From an uncultured Eubacteriales bacterium (lineage in GTDB: Bacteria; Bacillota; Clostridia; Oscillospirales; Oscillospiraceae), in contig CABUJV010000026.1 of the NCBI GenBank assembly GCA_902492005.1, forward strand, positions 1 to 28,738: a stretch of DNA of 28,738 nt, in the 5' to 3' direction. Under the pieces are notes generated by a model. That model was not told where the DNA came from and searched no databases. It worked only from the letters and a program-made list of their open reading frames with translations. The translations under genes were made by a program, and so were the position numbers. Positions 15,045-24,888 of this stretch are shown piece by piece (position 1 is the stretch's first letter; each line of letters begins with the position of its first letter).

Positions 15045-15054
15045 ACATGCAAAT

Positions 15055-16923
<1,869 letters not shown>

Positions 16924-17013
16924 AGTATATTCCTCCAATAATAAAGAAATTGGTTTTTTACAAAAGAAATACGGGGAAACCGAACGCCAGACGCTCGGGC
17001 ATGGCGGCCTGTG

Positions 17014-17580
17014 TCAGTTGGCCACCTTCACCATGGCGAACCGGATGACCTTGTCGCCCAGCTTGAAGCCGGCCTGGAACACATCCACGATGGTGTTCTC
17101 GCCGGCCGTTTCGTCCTCCACATGCATGACGGCGTTGTGCAGATTGGGATCAAAGGGCGCGCCCAGGGCGGGGATTTCCGAGATGCCCAGCTTGGTCAGG
17201 ATCTCCCGGAGCTGGGTCATGGTCATCTCCACGCCCTTTTTAAAGGCCTCGTCGGCGGTCTCCTGCTTCAGGGCACGCTCCAGATTGTCGTAGACGGGAA
17301 GGAAGGCGGTGAGGGCGTCGGCCTTGGCATCAGCGTAGATACCCTCCTTTTCCTTCTGGCTGCGCTTGCGGAAGTTGTCGTACTCGGCGGCCAGCCGGAG
17401 GTACTGCTCCTCCTTGGCGGACAGGGAATCCTTCAAATGCTCCAGCTCCTCCGGCAGGGGATCCGGGGTCTCGGCGGCGGGTTCTTCCGGAACGGCGTCC
17501 TCCTGGACCACGGCGCTCTCCGCGCTCTCTGCCGCGGCCTGAGCGGCCTTCTGCTCCTGATCTTTTTCCTTCTTGCTCAT
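17014..17580 (-). CDS. grpE: GrpE nucleotide exchange factor
   Basis: Releases ADP from DnaK to restart its cycle. The 188-residue protein has an acidic, probably disordered N-terminus (1-50), a long helical coiled-coil stretch (about 45-100, including EYDNFRKRSQKEKEG), the LPVYDNLERAL segment, and a C-terminal beta-wing region with LGAPFDPNLHNAVMHVED, all typical. The start has a GGAGG site that overlaps the hrcA stop codon (TAGGAGG), 17 nt after hrcA, so translation is probably linked to hrcA. Confidence 0.97.
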   Translation of the reverse strand: MSKKEKDQEQKAAQAAAESAESAVVQEDAVPEEPAAETPDPLPEELEHLKDSLSAKEEQYLRLAAEYDNFRKRSQKEKEGIYADAKADALTAFLPVYDNLERALKQETADEAFKKGVEMTMTQLREILTKLGISEIPALGAPFDPNLHNAVMHVEDETAGENTIVDVFQAGFKLGDKVIRFAMVKVAN

Positions 17581-17597
17581 GATGGTTTTGCGGCCTC

Positions 17598-18662
17598 CTA
17601 TCGGTCATCGTGCTCGGGGTCGCCCCCGGCGGGGGGAAGCCCGCCCTTGCCGAACATGCGGGAGAGACCCTCCGCAAAGTAGGAAAGACGGGCGGAAATC
17701 TTGGCGTAATCCATGCGGGTGGGACCCACGACGCCCACGACGCCGCGCATGCCGTCGCCGATGTCGTAGCTGGCCATTACTACGCTGGTGTCCTTCAGGG
17801 CGTCCACCACGTTCTCCGGCCCGATGAGGATCTCCATGGGGTCCTTGTCGGGCATGGGGAAGCGGGCGGCGTCCCGGTCCTCGGACAGATAGGTCATCAG
17901 CGGCGCCGCCCGGTCCAGACTGTGGTACTCCGGGTGGGCCAAAAGACTGGCAATGCCCGCCGTGTGGACGGTGCGCTGCTCCAGGCTTTCCAGTACCTCC
18001 ATGGCAAAGGAGACCACCAGAGAGATGAGCCCGTAGGCCTCGCCCGCCGCGTGGGAGGCCACCCGCATCAGTTCGGGGGTGATCTCGTCCAGGGTCAGGC
18101 CGGTAAAGGTGGCGTTGAGAAGGGTGTTCAAAAGCTGGAGCTGAGCCTCGCTGAGATCGGAGGGCAGGCGCACCAGCCGGTTGCGCACCGCGTTGGTGTC
18201 GGTCATGACCACGATGATGAAGGCGTCCCGATCCACCATCAGCAGATCAAAGCGCCGGATGGTGATCCGGTCGCCCCCGGCGGCCAGGGCGAAGGCGGGG
18301 TAGCGGGTGAGCTGGGAGACGATGCGTCCGGCCTGGTCGATGACCTGATCCAGCTCCCGCATCTTCATATGCAGCGCCTCGTTGAGCCGTCTGGTCTCCT
18401 GCACCGACAGGCGATAGTCGTCCATCAACTCGTTGACGTAGATGCGGTAGCCCTTGGGAGAGGGGATGCGTCCGGCGGAGGTGTGGGGCTGCTCCAGCAG
18501 GCCCAGGGCCTCCAGATCGGCCATCTCGTTCCGGATGGTGGCCGACGAGACGTTCAGTCCCGGCAGGGAGGCGATGGCCTTGGAGCCCACCGGCTCCGCC
18601 GTCTCAATGTAATGTTCGATGATGGCGCGGAGGATTTTCTTCTTCCGGTCGCTCAGATCCAT
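17598..18662 (-). CDS. hrcA: Heat-inducible transcription repressor HrcA
   Basis: Represses class I heat-shock genes by binding CIRCE and needs GroEL for activity. The 354-residue protein has an N-terminal winged-helix domain (about 1-75; SSATIRNEMADLEALGLLEQPHTSAGRIPSPKGYR is the DNA-recognition region), a GAF-like dimerisation domain and the usual C-terminal TSVVMASYDIGDGMRGVVGVVGPTRMDY segment. Its own promoter carries a perfect CIRCE, so it is autoregulated. A small hairpin (18690-18707, 7-bp stem) lies in the leader between CIRCE and the AAGGTGAG ribosome site. Confidence 0.98.
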   Translation of the reverse strand: MDLSDRKKKILRAIIEHYIETAEPVGSKAIASLPGLNVSSATIRNEMADLEALGLLEQPHTSAGRIPSPKGYRIYVNELMDDYRLSVQETRRLNEALHMKMRELDQVIDQAGRIVSQLTRYPAFALAAGGDRITIRRFDLLMVDRDAFIIVVMTDTNAVRNRLVRLPSDLSEAQLQLLNTLLNATFTGLTLDEITPELMRVASHAAGEAYGLISLVVSFAMEVLESLEQRTVHTAGIASLLAHPEYHSLDRAAPLMTYLSEDRDAARFPMPDKDPMEILIGPENVVDALKDTSVVMASYDIGDGMRGVVGVVGPTRMDYAKISARLSYFAEGLSRMFGKGGLPPAGGDPEHDDR

Positions 18663-18709
18663 ACCGCGCTCACCTTCTTTTTAAAATCGGAAGCGCCGCT
18701 GCGCTTCTT

Positions 18710-18736
18710 TTAGCACTCATTATCCCTGAGTGCTAA
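18710..18736 (-). promoter_or_regulatory. CIRCE operator
   Basis: TTAGCACTC at 18710-18718, nine-base spacer, GAGTGCTAA at 18728-18736: a perfect match to the CIRCE consensus, directly downstream of the hrcA promoter. HrcA bound here would block the operon until heat shock. Confidence 0.98.
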
Positions 18737-18740
18737 TGTA

Positions 18741-18769
18741 AATCTACCACCGCCCCGGGAAAAAGTCAA
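18741..18769 (-). promoter_or_regulatory. Sigma-A promoter of the hrcA-grpE-dnaK-dnaJ operon
   Basis: Minus strand: TTGACT (18769-18764), 17-nt spacer, TAGATT (18746-18741), immediately upstream of CIRCE. Confidence 0.8.
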
Positions 18770-18875
18770 TAGGAAGGTTGTAAATTAAATGTGAACGCTG
18801 AAAATGTTTGCAAAAGTGGGGCTGGATTGCCAAAACGCCGCAGGGGCACAGGGAAATTTTCGCAGGCGTCCGCCC

Positions 18876-18905
18876 GCATAGAACAAGGGAGATTTTCACA
18901 TCCTC
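18876..18905 (+). promoter_or_regulatory. Possible sporulation (sigma-G/F type) promoter of the carboxypeptidase gene
   Basis: GCATA (18876-18880), 18-nt spacer, CATCCTC (18899-18905) fits the sigma-G pattern GHATR-N18-CATHHTA with one mismatch in the -10. The start would be near 18912, 27 nt before the ATG. No convincing sigma-A promoter was seen in this 276-bp intergenic region. Confidence 0.35.
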
Positions 18906-18938
18906 TTCCATAGAAGATGAACATGGAGGGAGATCCCG

Positions 18939-20069
18939 ATGAAAAAATGCGCCGCGGCCCTGGTGGCCGCCGTTGTGCTGATCCTGCCCGCCGCCGCCGT
19001 TTCCGGCGGTCCGGCGGTGGAAGCCGGTTCCGCCATCCTGATGGAGAAGGAGACCGGCACGGTGCTTTACGAAGAGAATGCCCACGACAAGCTGGAGCCT
19101 GCCAGCGTTACCAAGGTCATGACCCTGCTGCTGGTGATGGAGGCCATCGACGACGGGCGCCTCAAGATGGAGGATATGGTCACGGTTTCCACCCGGGCGT
19201 CCTCCATGGGCGGGTCTCAGGTCTACCTGAAGGAAGGGGAGCAGATGACCGTCCATGATATGCTCAAGGCGGTGGCGGTGGTGTCGGGCAACGACGCCGC
19301 CGTGGCCTTGGCCGAGCACATTGCCGGCAGCGAGGAGAGCTTCGTAGAGCGGATGAACCGCCGCGCGGCGGAGCTGGGCATGGCCGATACTACCTTTATT
19401 AACTGCACCGGACTGCCCGCCGCCGGTCACCTCACCTCCGCCTACGACATCGCCGTCATGTCTCGGGAGCTCCTTGCCCACCCCGGCATCCGGGAGTTCA
19501 CCACCATTTGGATGGACTCCGTCCGGGACGGCCAGTTCCAGCTGGCCAACACCAACAAGCTCATCCGGTTCTATGAGGGTGCCACCGGCCTCAAGACCGG
19601 CTTCACCGACTCCGCCCTCTACTGCCTGTCGGCCACCGCCGAGCGGGACGGCATGGAGCTTATTGCCGTGGTGATGAAGTCCCCCACATCGGAAAAACGG
19701 TTTGAAAGCGCCAAGGCCCTTCTGAACTTCGGCTTCGCCAACTATACCCTGCTGGATGTCCGCCCCGACCAGGCGCTGCCCCCGGTGGAGGTGGCCCTGG
19801 GCGAGTGCTCCACCGTCCAGCCCGTGCTGGCCCAGTCCGGCCGCATTCTGACCGACAAGGCGGAGCTCAACAACGTCACCACCGAGGTGCGTCTCACCGA
19901 CCGGGTGGAGGCTCCCGTGGAGGCCGGACAGAAGCTGGGAGAGATGGCGGTATTGGTGTCCGGCGTGGAGCAGCAGACCATCCCCATCGTGGCCGACCAG
20001 GCCGTGGAGCGCCTGACCATGCCCGGTATCTTTAAGCGGTTCCTGGACATCCTGTTTATGGCCGGATAG
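18939..20069 (+). CDS. D-alanyl-D-alanine carboxypeptidase (PBP5 / DacF type)
   Basis: A 376-residue low-molecular-weight penicillin-binding protein that trims the terminal D-Ala from peptidoglycan stem peptides outside the membrane. A signal peptide covers about 1-22. Active-site motifs are intact: SVTK (56-59, acylated serine), SGN (116-118) and KTG (219-221). The C-terminal domain (about 285-355) is the PBP5-type beta-rich domain, and the end (FKRFLDILFMAG) is an amphipathic membrane anchor. GGAGG lies 7-8 nt before the ATG at 18939. It is divergent from hrcA and ends in a strong terminator, so it is monocistronic. Whether it is the sporulation enzyme DacF or a vegetative DacA/B cannot be settled, though a sigma-G-like promoter favours the former. 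Confidence 0.93.
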   Translation: MKKCAAALVAAVVLILPAAAVSGGPAVEAGSAILMEKETGTVLYEENAHDKLEPASVTKVMTLLLVMEAIDDGRLKMEDMVTVSTRASSMGGSQVYLKEGEQMTVHDMLKAVAVVSGNDAAVALAEHIAGSEESFVERMNRRAAELGMADTTFINCTGLPAAGHLTSAYDIAVMSRELLAHPGIREFTTIWMDSVRDGQFQLANTNKLIRFYEGATGLKTGFTDSALYCLSATAERDGMELIAVVMKSPTSEKRFESAKALLNFGFANYTLLDVRPDQALPPVEVALGECSTVQPVLAQSGRILTDKAELNNVTTEVRLTDRVEAPVEAGQKLGEMAVLVSGVEQQTIPIVADQAVERLTMPGIFKRFLDILFMAG

Positions 20070-20097
20070 CCCCGGGGCCGTGTCCCCTGATACGCCG

Positions 20098-20142
20098 CCG
20101 GCCGCCCGTTCCCGTTTGCGGAATGGGCGGCCGGTTATTTTG
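20098..20142 (+). terminator. Terminator of the carboxypeptidase gene
   Basis: 15-bp stem with one G-T pair (20098-20112 with 20120-20134), 7-nt loop, followed by TTATTTTG. A classic intrinsic terminator. Confidence 0.92.
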
Positions 20143-20199
20143 TACGAATCCTTTTCTGCGACCTGACAGAAATTTTATGGGCCGAACAGGCGATGGACC

Positions 20200-20228
20200 T
20201 TGACGGCCATGAAAAGGTGTTGTATAAT
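20200..20228 (+). promoter_or_regulatory. Sigma-A promoter of the glg operon
   Basis: TTGACG (20200-20205), 17-nt spacer, TATAAT (20223-20228). The predicted start is near 20235, leaving a leader of about 104 nt before glgB. Confidence 0.88.
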
Positions 20229-20236
20229 TTATACAA
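20220..20236 (+). promoter_or_regulatory. Palindrome over the glg -10 box, candidate operator
   Basis: TTGTATAA-T-TTATACAA is a perfect 8-1-8 inverted repeat covering the -10 box and the transcription start, a position where a bound repressor would exclude polymerase. No regulator gene is adjacent. Part of the symmetry could arise by chance from the A/T-rich -10. Confidence 0.4.
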
Positions 20237-20338
20237 ATACCTGGAGAAAAAAATTTCATGAATTAGCATCATTTACAACCAACAAGAGGAACTGTTTCGG
20301 GTGTTTGGATAATTATACCAAAGAAATGGGGAAGCTGT

Positions 20339-22414
20339 ATGGAACAGGAACAGTGGGCGGGGTCCGCCCCGGAGCTGACACAACATATAAAGGAATACAC
20401 CGGCGGCCAGGCCATCCGGGCCTGGGAATACATGGGCGCCCACACGGCGGAGCGCGAGGGGCGGGCGGGACATGTGTTCCGGGTCTGGGCGCCCCACGCG
20501 GCGGCCGTGTCGGTGGTGGGCGATTTCAACCAGTGGGTTCCCGGGAGCCACCCCATGGAACCGCTGGAGGGGGGCGTCTGGGAGGGCTTTGTCCCCGGGC
20601 TCCGGGAGTACGACCTCTACAAGTACGCCGTGGAGGCGCCGGACGGCCGGGTGCTGTTCAAAGCCGATCCCTATGCCTTCCACGCCGAGACCCGGCCCGG
20701 TACCGCCTCCAAGCTCTATGAGCTGGGCGGCTATGCATGGGGGGACGGGGGCTGGCTGGACTGGCGGAAGAAGAACCCGGTCTACCAAAAGCCCCTCAAC
20801 ATCTATGAGGTCCACTTGGGCTCCTGGCGCCGGACGGGGGAGGGGGAGTTCCTCTCTTACCGGGACATAGCCGAGTACCTGGTGCCCTACGTCAAGGAGA
20901 TGGGCTTCACCCACGTGGAGCTGATGCCCGTCACCGAGCATCCCCTGGACGACTCCTGGGGCTACCAGTGTACCGGCTACTTCGCGACCACCAGCCGCTT
21001 CGGCACCCCAAAGGACTTCATGTACCTGGTGGACCAGCTCCACCAGGCCGGGGTGGGCGTCATTCTGGACTGGGTCCCGGCCCACTTTCCCAAGGACGCC
21101 TTCGGCCTGTACGAGTTCGACGGCCAGCCCTGCTACGAGTACACCGACATGCGCAAAGGGGAGCACGCCGACTGGGGTACGCGGGTCTTTGACTACGGCA
21201 AGAACGAGGTCCGATCCTTCCTGTACTCCTCCGCCCTGTTCTGGCTGGAGATGTTCCACATCGACGGCCTTCGGGTGGACGCGGTGGCCTCCATGCTCTA
21301 TCTGGACTACGGCCGCCAGGGAGGGCAGTGGACCCCCAACATCCACGGCGGAAACGAGAATCTGGAGGCCGTGGATTTCATCCGGCAGCTCAACACCCGG
21401 ATCTTCGGCCAGCACGACGACGTGCTGATGATCGCCGAGGAGTCCACCGCCTGGCCCCTGGTGTCCCACCCGGTCAGCGAGGGCGGCCTGGGCTTCAATC
21501 TGAAATGGAACATGGGCTGGATGAACGACATCACTCACTATATGAAGATGGACCCCTATTTCCGGCAGTTCAATCACAAGGACATCACCTTCTCGCTGGT
21601 GTATGCCTTTTCGGAGAACTTCATCTTACCGCTCTCCCACGACGAGGTGGTGCACATGAAGGGCTCTCTTCTCAACAAGATGCCGGGGACCCATGCCGAG
21701 CAGTTTGCCGGCGTCCGGGCATTTTACGCCTACATGCTCACCCACCCAGGGAAGAAGCTGCTCATGATGGGCAGCGAGTTCGGCCAGTGGAACGAGTGGC
21801 ATTTTGAGCAGTCCCTGGACTGGCACCTGCTGGCCAACGAGGAGAACCGGAAGACCCAAGCCTTTTTCAAGGCGGCCAACGCCTTCTACCTGGAGCACAG
21901 GCAGCTGTGGGAGCTGGATTTCTCCTGGGAGGGCTTCGCGTGGATTCAGGCCGACGACAATCAGGCCGACACCGTGGCCTTTGTGCGCCGGGACAAAAAG
22001 GGCGGCGCCCTGGTGGTGGTGTGCAACTTCTCCCCGGTGGACCGGACGGGCTACCGCATCGGCGTGCCTGCCGCAGGGCAGTATACCTGCATCTTCAACA
22101 CCGACGACGAGGCATACGGCGGACAGGGCCGGGGGGACAAGGCCCCGGTGAAGAGCGAGTACGTCCCCTGCCATGGCCGGGGCCAGTCCCTCGCGCTCAC
22201 CCTGCCGCCGATGAGCGCGGTGGTGTACCGCTGTACCCGGAAGTTTCCGCCCCGCCGGAAGAAGGCGGAAAGCCTGCCGGCGCGGAAGAGCCCGGCAGAC
22301 AAGCCGGCCATTCGGGAAAAGGCCTCCGTGCCGGCGGTGAAGAAACGGGCGGCCAGGCCCGCAGTGCGGAAGCCCCCGTCTGTCCCGGCCGTCAGGCCGG
22401 AGAAGGACTCCTGA
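20339..22414 (+). CDS. glgB: 1,4-alpha-glucan branching enzyme
   Basis: Cuts alpha-1,4 glucan chains and reattaches them by alpha-1,6 bonds during glycogen synthesis. The 691-residue protein has an N-terminal CBM48-like domain (about 43-115), a GH13 barrel and a C-terminal beta domain ending near 633. The GH13 regions are seen: DWVPAHF (244-250), GLRVDAV (310-316, nucleophile Asp314), IAEES (365-369, acid/base Glu367) and LSHDE (432-436). Residues about 634-691 are an added Lys/Arg/Pro/Ala-rich tail not found in most GlgB proteins. The ATG at 20339 has a modest GGGGAAG site. It leads the operon behind the promoter at 20200-20228. Confidence 0.97.
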   Translation: MEQEQWAGSAPELTQHIKEYTGGQAIRAWEYMGAHTAEREGRAGHVFRVWAPHAAAVSVVGDFNQWVPGSHPMEPLEGGVWEGFVPGLREYDLYKYAVEAPDGRVLFKADPYAFHAETRPGTASKLYELGGYAWGDGGWLDWRKKNPVYQKPLNIYEVHLGSWRRTGEGEFLSYRDIAEYLVPYVKEMGFTHVELMPVTEHPLDDSWGYQCTGYFATTSRFGTPKDFMYLVDQLHQAGVGVILDWVPAHFPKDAFGLYEFDGQPCYEYTDMRKGEHADWGTRVFDYGKNEVRSFLYSSALFWLEMFHIDGLRVDAVASMLYLDYGRQGGQWTPNIHGGNENLEAVDFIRQLNTRIFGQHDDVLMIAEESTAWPLVSHPVSEGGLGFNLKWNMGWMNDITHYMKMDPYFRQFNHKDITFSLVYAFSENFILPLSHDEVVHMKGSLLNKMPGTHAEQFAGVRAFYAYMLTHPGKKLLMMGSEFGQWNEWHFEQSLDWHLLANEENRKTQAFFKAANAFYLEHRQLWELDFSWEGFAWIQADDNQADTVAFVRRDKKGGALVVVCNFSPVDRTGYRIGVPAAGQYTCIFNTDDEAYGGQGRGDKAPVKSEYVPCHGRGQSLALTLPPMSAVVYRCTRKFPPRRKKAESLPARKSPADKPAIREKASVPAVKKRAARPAVRKPPSVPAVRPEKDS

Positions 22415-22471
22415 ACCCACCCCCAGGAAATGGGAGGAACGAGCTCCCCACTTCAACCAAGAGGTGATAGA

Positions 22472-23686
22472 ATGAAAAAGACATGTGTGGCCATGCTCCT
22501 GGCGGGAGGCCAGGGCAGCCGGCTGAAGGCCCTTACCAGCAAGGTGGCCAAACCGGCCGTCCCCTTCGGGGGCAAGTTCCGGATCATCGATTTCCCCCTG
22601 TCCAACTGTGTGAATTCCGGCATCGACACCGTCGGCGTCCTCACCCAGTATCAGCCCCTGGAACTCAACAGCTACATTGGAAACGGCCAGCCCTGGGACC
22701 TGGACCGTTCCGACGGCGGCGTCCACATCCTGCCCCCCTACGTCAAGGAGGGGGACAAGGGCACCTGGTACAAGGGAACGGCCAACGCCATCTACCAGAA
22801 CATCGGCTTCATTTCCCTGTACGACCCCGACTATGTCCTCGTCCTCTCCGGCGACCACGTCTACAAGATGGACTACGAGAAGATGCTGGAACGGCACAAG
22901 GCGGCGGGGGCGGCCTGCACCATCTCGGTGATGGAGGTCCCCATGGAGGAGGCCTCCCGTTTCGGCATCATGAACGTGGACGAGCACGACATGATCTATG
23001 AGTTTGAGGAGAAGCCCAAAAAGCCCAAGAGCAATCTGGCTTCCATGGGGATCTACATCTTTAACTGGAAGCAGCTGCGGGACTATCTGGTGGCCGACGA
23101 GGCCGACGAGAAGTCCTCCAACGACTTCGGTAAGAACATCATCCCCGCCATGCTGGCGGCGGGGGAGCGGATGGCCGCTTACCGCTTTTCCGGCTATTGG
23201 AAGGACGTGGGCACCATCGACTCCCTGTGGGACGCCAACATGGATATGCTGGCGGTGGACAGCGGCGTGCAGCTCTTTGACCCCTCCTGGCCGATCTACG
23301 CCCGCACGCCCACCAAGCCGCCCCACTTTATGGGCTCCAAGGCCGTGGTGTCCCACTCCATGGTCACCGGCGGCTGCGAGGTCTACGGCCAGGTGGAGAA
23401 TTCGGTGCTGTTCCACTCGGTGCGGGTGGAGGAGGGCGCCCAGGTCAAATACTCCATCCTGATGCCCGGCTCGGTGGTCAAGGCCGGGGCGGTGGTGGAA
23501 TACGCCATCGTGGCGGAGAACGCCGTCATCGGCGAGGGCGCCCGGGTGGGCGCGCCGCCGGAGAACGACAAGCCCGAGGAATGGGGCATCGCCGTGGTGG
23601 CCGAGGGCATCAAGGTGGGAGACGGGGCCAGAGTCCCCGCCAAGTCCATGGTCACCCGTAACGTGAAAAGCGGAGGTGTAAGATGA
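22472..23686 (+). CDS. glgC: Glucose-1-phosphate adenylyltransferase, catalytic subunit
   Basis: Makes ADP-glucose from ATP and glucose 1-phosphate, the committed step of glycogen synthesis. The 404-residue protein has the nucleotidyltransferase motif AGGQGSRLKALT (11-22), KPAVPFGGKFRIIDF (27-41), catalytic Asp128 in LSGDHVYKMDY, an EFEEKPKKPKS sugar-phosphate motif, and a C-terminal left-handed beta-helix. The start at 22472 (AGAGGTG site) is preferred to an in-frame ATG 14 codons earlier, because family members begin just before the G-rich motif. The stop overlaps the glgD start (ATGA). Confidence 0.96.
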   Translation: MKKTCVAMLLAGGQGSRLKALTSKVAKPAVPFGGKFRIIDFPLSNCVNSGIDTVGVLTQYQPLELNSYIGNGQPWDLDRSDGGVHILPPYVKEGDKGTWYKGTANAIYQNIGFISLYDPDYVLVLSGDHVYKMDYEKMLERHKAAGAACTISVMEVPMEEASRFGIMNVDEHDMIYEFEEKPKKPKSNLASMGIYIFNWKQLRDYLVADEADEKSSNDFGKNIIPAMLAAGERMAAYRFSGYWKDVGTIDSLWDANMDMLAVDSGVQLFDPSWPIYARTPTKPPHFMGSKAVVSHSMVTGGCEVYGQVENSVLFHSVRVEEGAQVKYSILMPGSVVKAGAVVEYAIVAENAVIGEGARVGAPPENDKPEEWGIAVVAEGIKVGDGARVPAKSMVTRNVKSGGVR

Positions 23687-24801
23687 TGAACAAGCTGCAC
23701 GGGATCATTTTTGCCTACCGCTCCGACCCCCAGCTGCGTGAGCTCTCCCAGCACCGTAATACCTGCTCCATCCCCTACGGAGGCCGCTACCGCGTGGTGG
23801 ATTTCATGCTCTCCAACATGGTCAACGCCGGCATCACCGACGTGGGACTGATCGTCCACGCCAACTATCAGTCCCTGCTGGACCATGTGGGCTCCGGCAA
23901 GGACTGGGACCTGAGCCGCAAGCACGGCGGCCTGCGCATCCTGCCCCCGTTCGGCTACGCCGACAAGCGCCGGGAGGGGGAGTACCGGGGCCGCATGGAC
24001 GCCTTGGGCGGCGTATACTCCTACCTGGAAAAGATCCGGCAGGATTATGTGGTGCTGGCCGGCGGCGACGTGGCGGTCAACCTGCCTCTGGGCGAGATCT
24101 TTGAGGAGCATTTGAGGTGCGGGGCGGACGTCACGGCGGTGTGCACTCCCGTTCCCCGGGGCGACCCCCGGAAATCCGACTATTTCACTGTGGATGCCGA
24201 CGGCTGGGTCACCGATGTGGCGGTGCAGCCGGTGTATCCAGCGGGGCTGGAGTCCATGGAGGTCTACATCATGTCCAAGGCCCTGCTGATCAGCCTGGTA
24301 GAGCACTGCACCGCCCACAACGTCCCCTCCTTCAGCCAGGGGGTGCTGCTGCCCATGGCGGATAAGCTGAAGATCCACGCCTACCGCTACAGCGGCTATG
24401 CCGCCCGGCTCCAGTCGGTGTCCGGCTACTACGCCCGGAGCATGGAGCTGCTGGACCCGGTGGTGCGCACCCAGCTTTTCGACCCGGTCCGGCCCATCAA
24501 GACCAAGGACCGCTCCGATCCCTCCACCTACTACGGCCCCAGCTCCCTGGCGGTCAACTCCCTGGTGGCCGACGGCTGCATCATCGAAGGCGAGGTGGTC
24601 AACTCCATCGTGTTCCGGGGCGTCCGCATCGGGAAGGGGGCCAAGATCCAGAACTGCATCCTGATGCAGGGCTCGGTCATCCACCAGGACGCCATCCTGA
24701 AGTATGCCATTACGGACAAAAATGTGCAGGTGAACCAGGGCAGAATGCTCATGGGTCACGAAACGTATCCCCTGGCCATTGCAAAGAATGCCGTGGTATA
24801 G
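23683..24801 (+). CDS. glgD: GlgD, regulatory subunit of ADP-glucose pyrophosphorylase
   Basis: A GlgC paralogue of 372 residues. The ATP-binding glycine loop is replaced at the N-terminus (GIIFAYRSDPQLRELSQHR instead of AGGxGSRLxxLT), and the catalytic Asp environment reads LAGGDVAVN, so it is expected to be inactive alone. In Bacilli GlgD pairs with GlgC and raises its activity; the same heteromer is inferred here. IPYGGRYRVVDFMLSNMVNAGI (about 28-49) and the beta-helix C-terminus are conserved. The 4-bp overlap with glgC supports coupled, equimolar translation. Confidence 0.93.
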   Translation: MMNKLHGIIFAYRSDPQLRELSQHRNTCSIPYGGRYRVVDFMLSNMVNAGITDVGLIVHANYQSLLDHVGSGKDWDLSRKHGGLRILPPFGYADKRREGEYRGRMDALGGVYSYLEKIRQDYVVLAGGDVAVNLPLGEIFEEHLRCGADVTAVCTPVPRGDPRKSDYFTVDADGWVTDVAVQPVYPAGLESMEVYIMSKALLISLVEHCTAHNVPSFSQGVLLPMADKLKIHAYRYSGYAARLQSVSGYYARSMELLDPVVRTQLFDPVRPIKTKDRSDPSTYYGPSSLAVNSLVADGCIIEGEVVNSIVFRGVRIGKGAKIQNCILMQGSVIHQDAILKYAITDKNVQVNQGRMLMGHETYPLAIAKNAVV

Positions 24802-24848
24802 TATAAAAAGCAGCGCGAGAGCAATGACGCCACGCGTATTGCAGCAGA

Positions 24849-24869
24849 CCGGCCGCCCAAACCGGCCGG
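24849..24869 (+). other. Small hairpin in the glgD-glgA gap
   Basis: CCGGCC (24849-24854) can pair with GGCCGG (24864-24869) over a 9-nt loop, 20 nt before the glgA start. There is no U run and no promoter in the 87-bp gap, so glgA is likely cotranscribed; the hairpin may only adjust expression. Confidence 0.35.
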
Positions 24870-24888
24870 ATGGAAAGGAGCGTTCCAA

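Noticed and set aside
16924..17013. Separate dnaK promoter in the grpE-dnaK gap
   Set aside because: A/T-rich with a TTGTAA, but no -10 at acceptable spacing.
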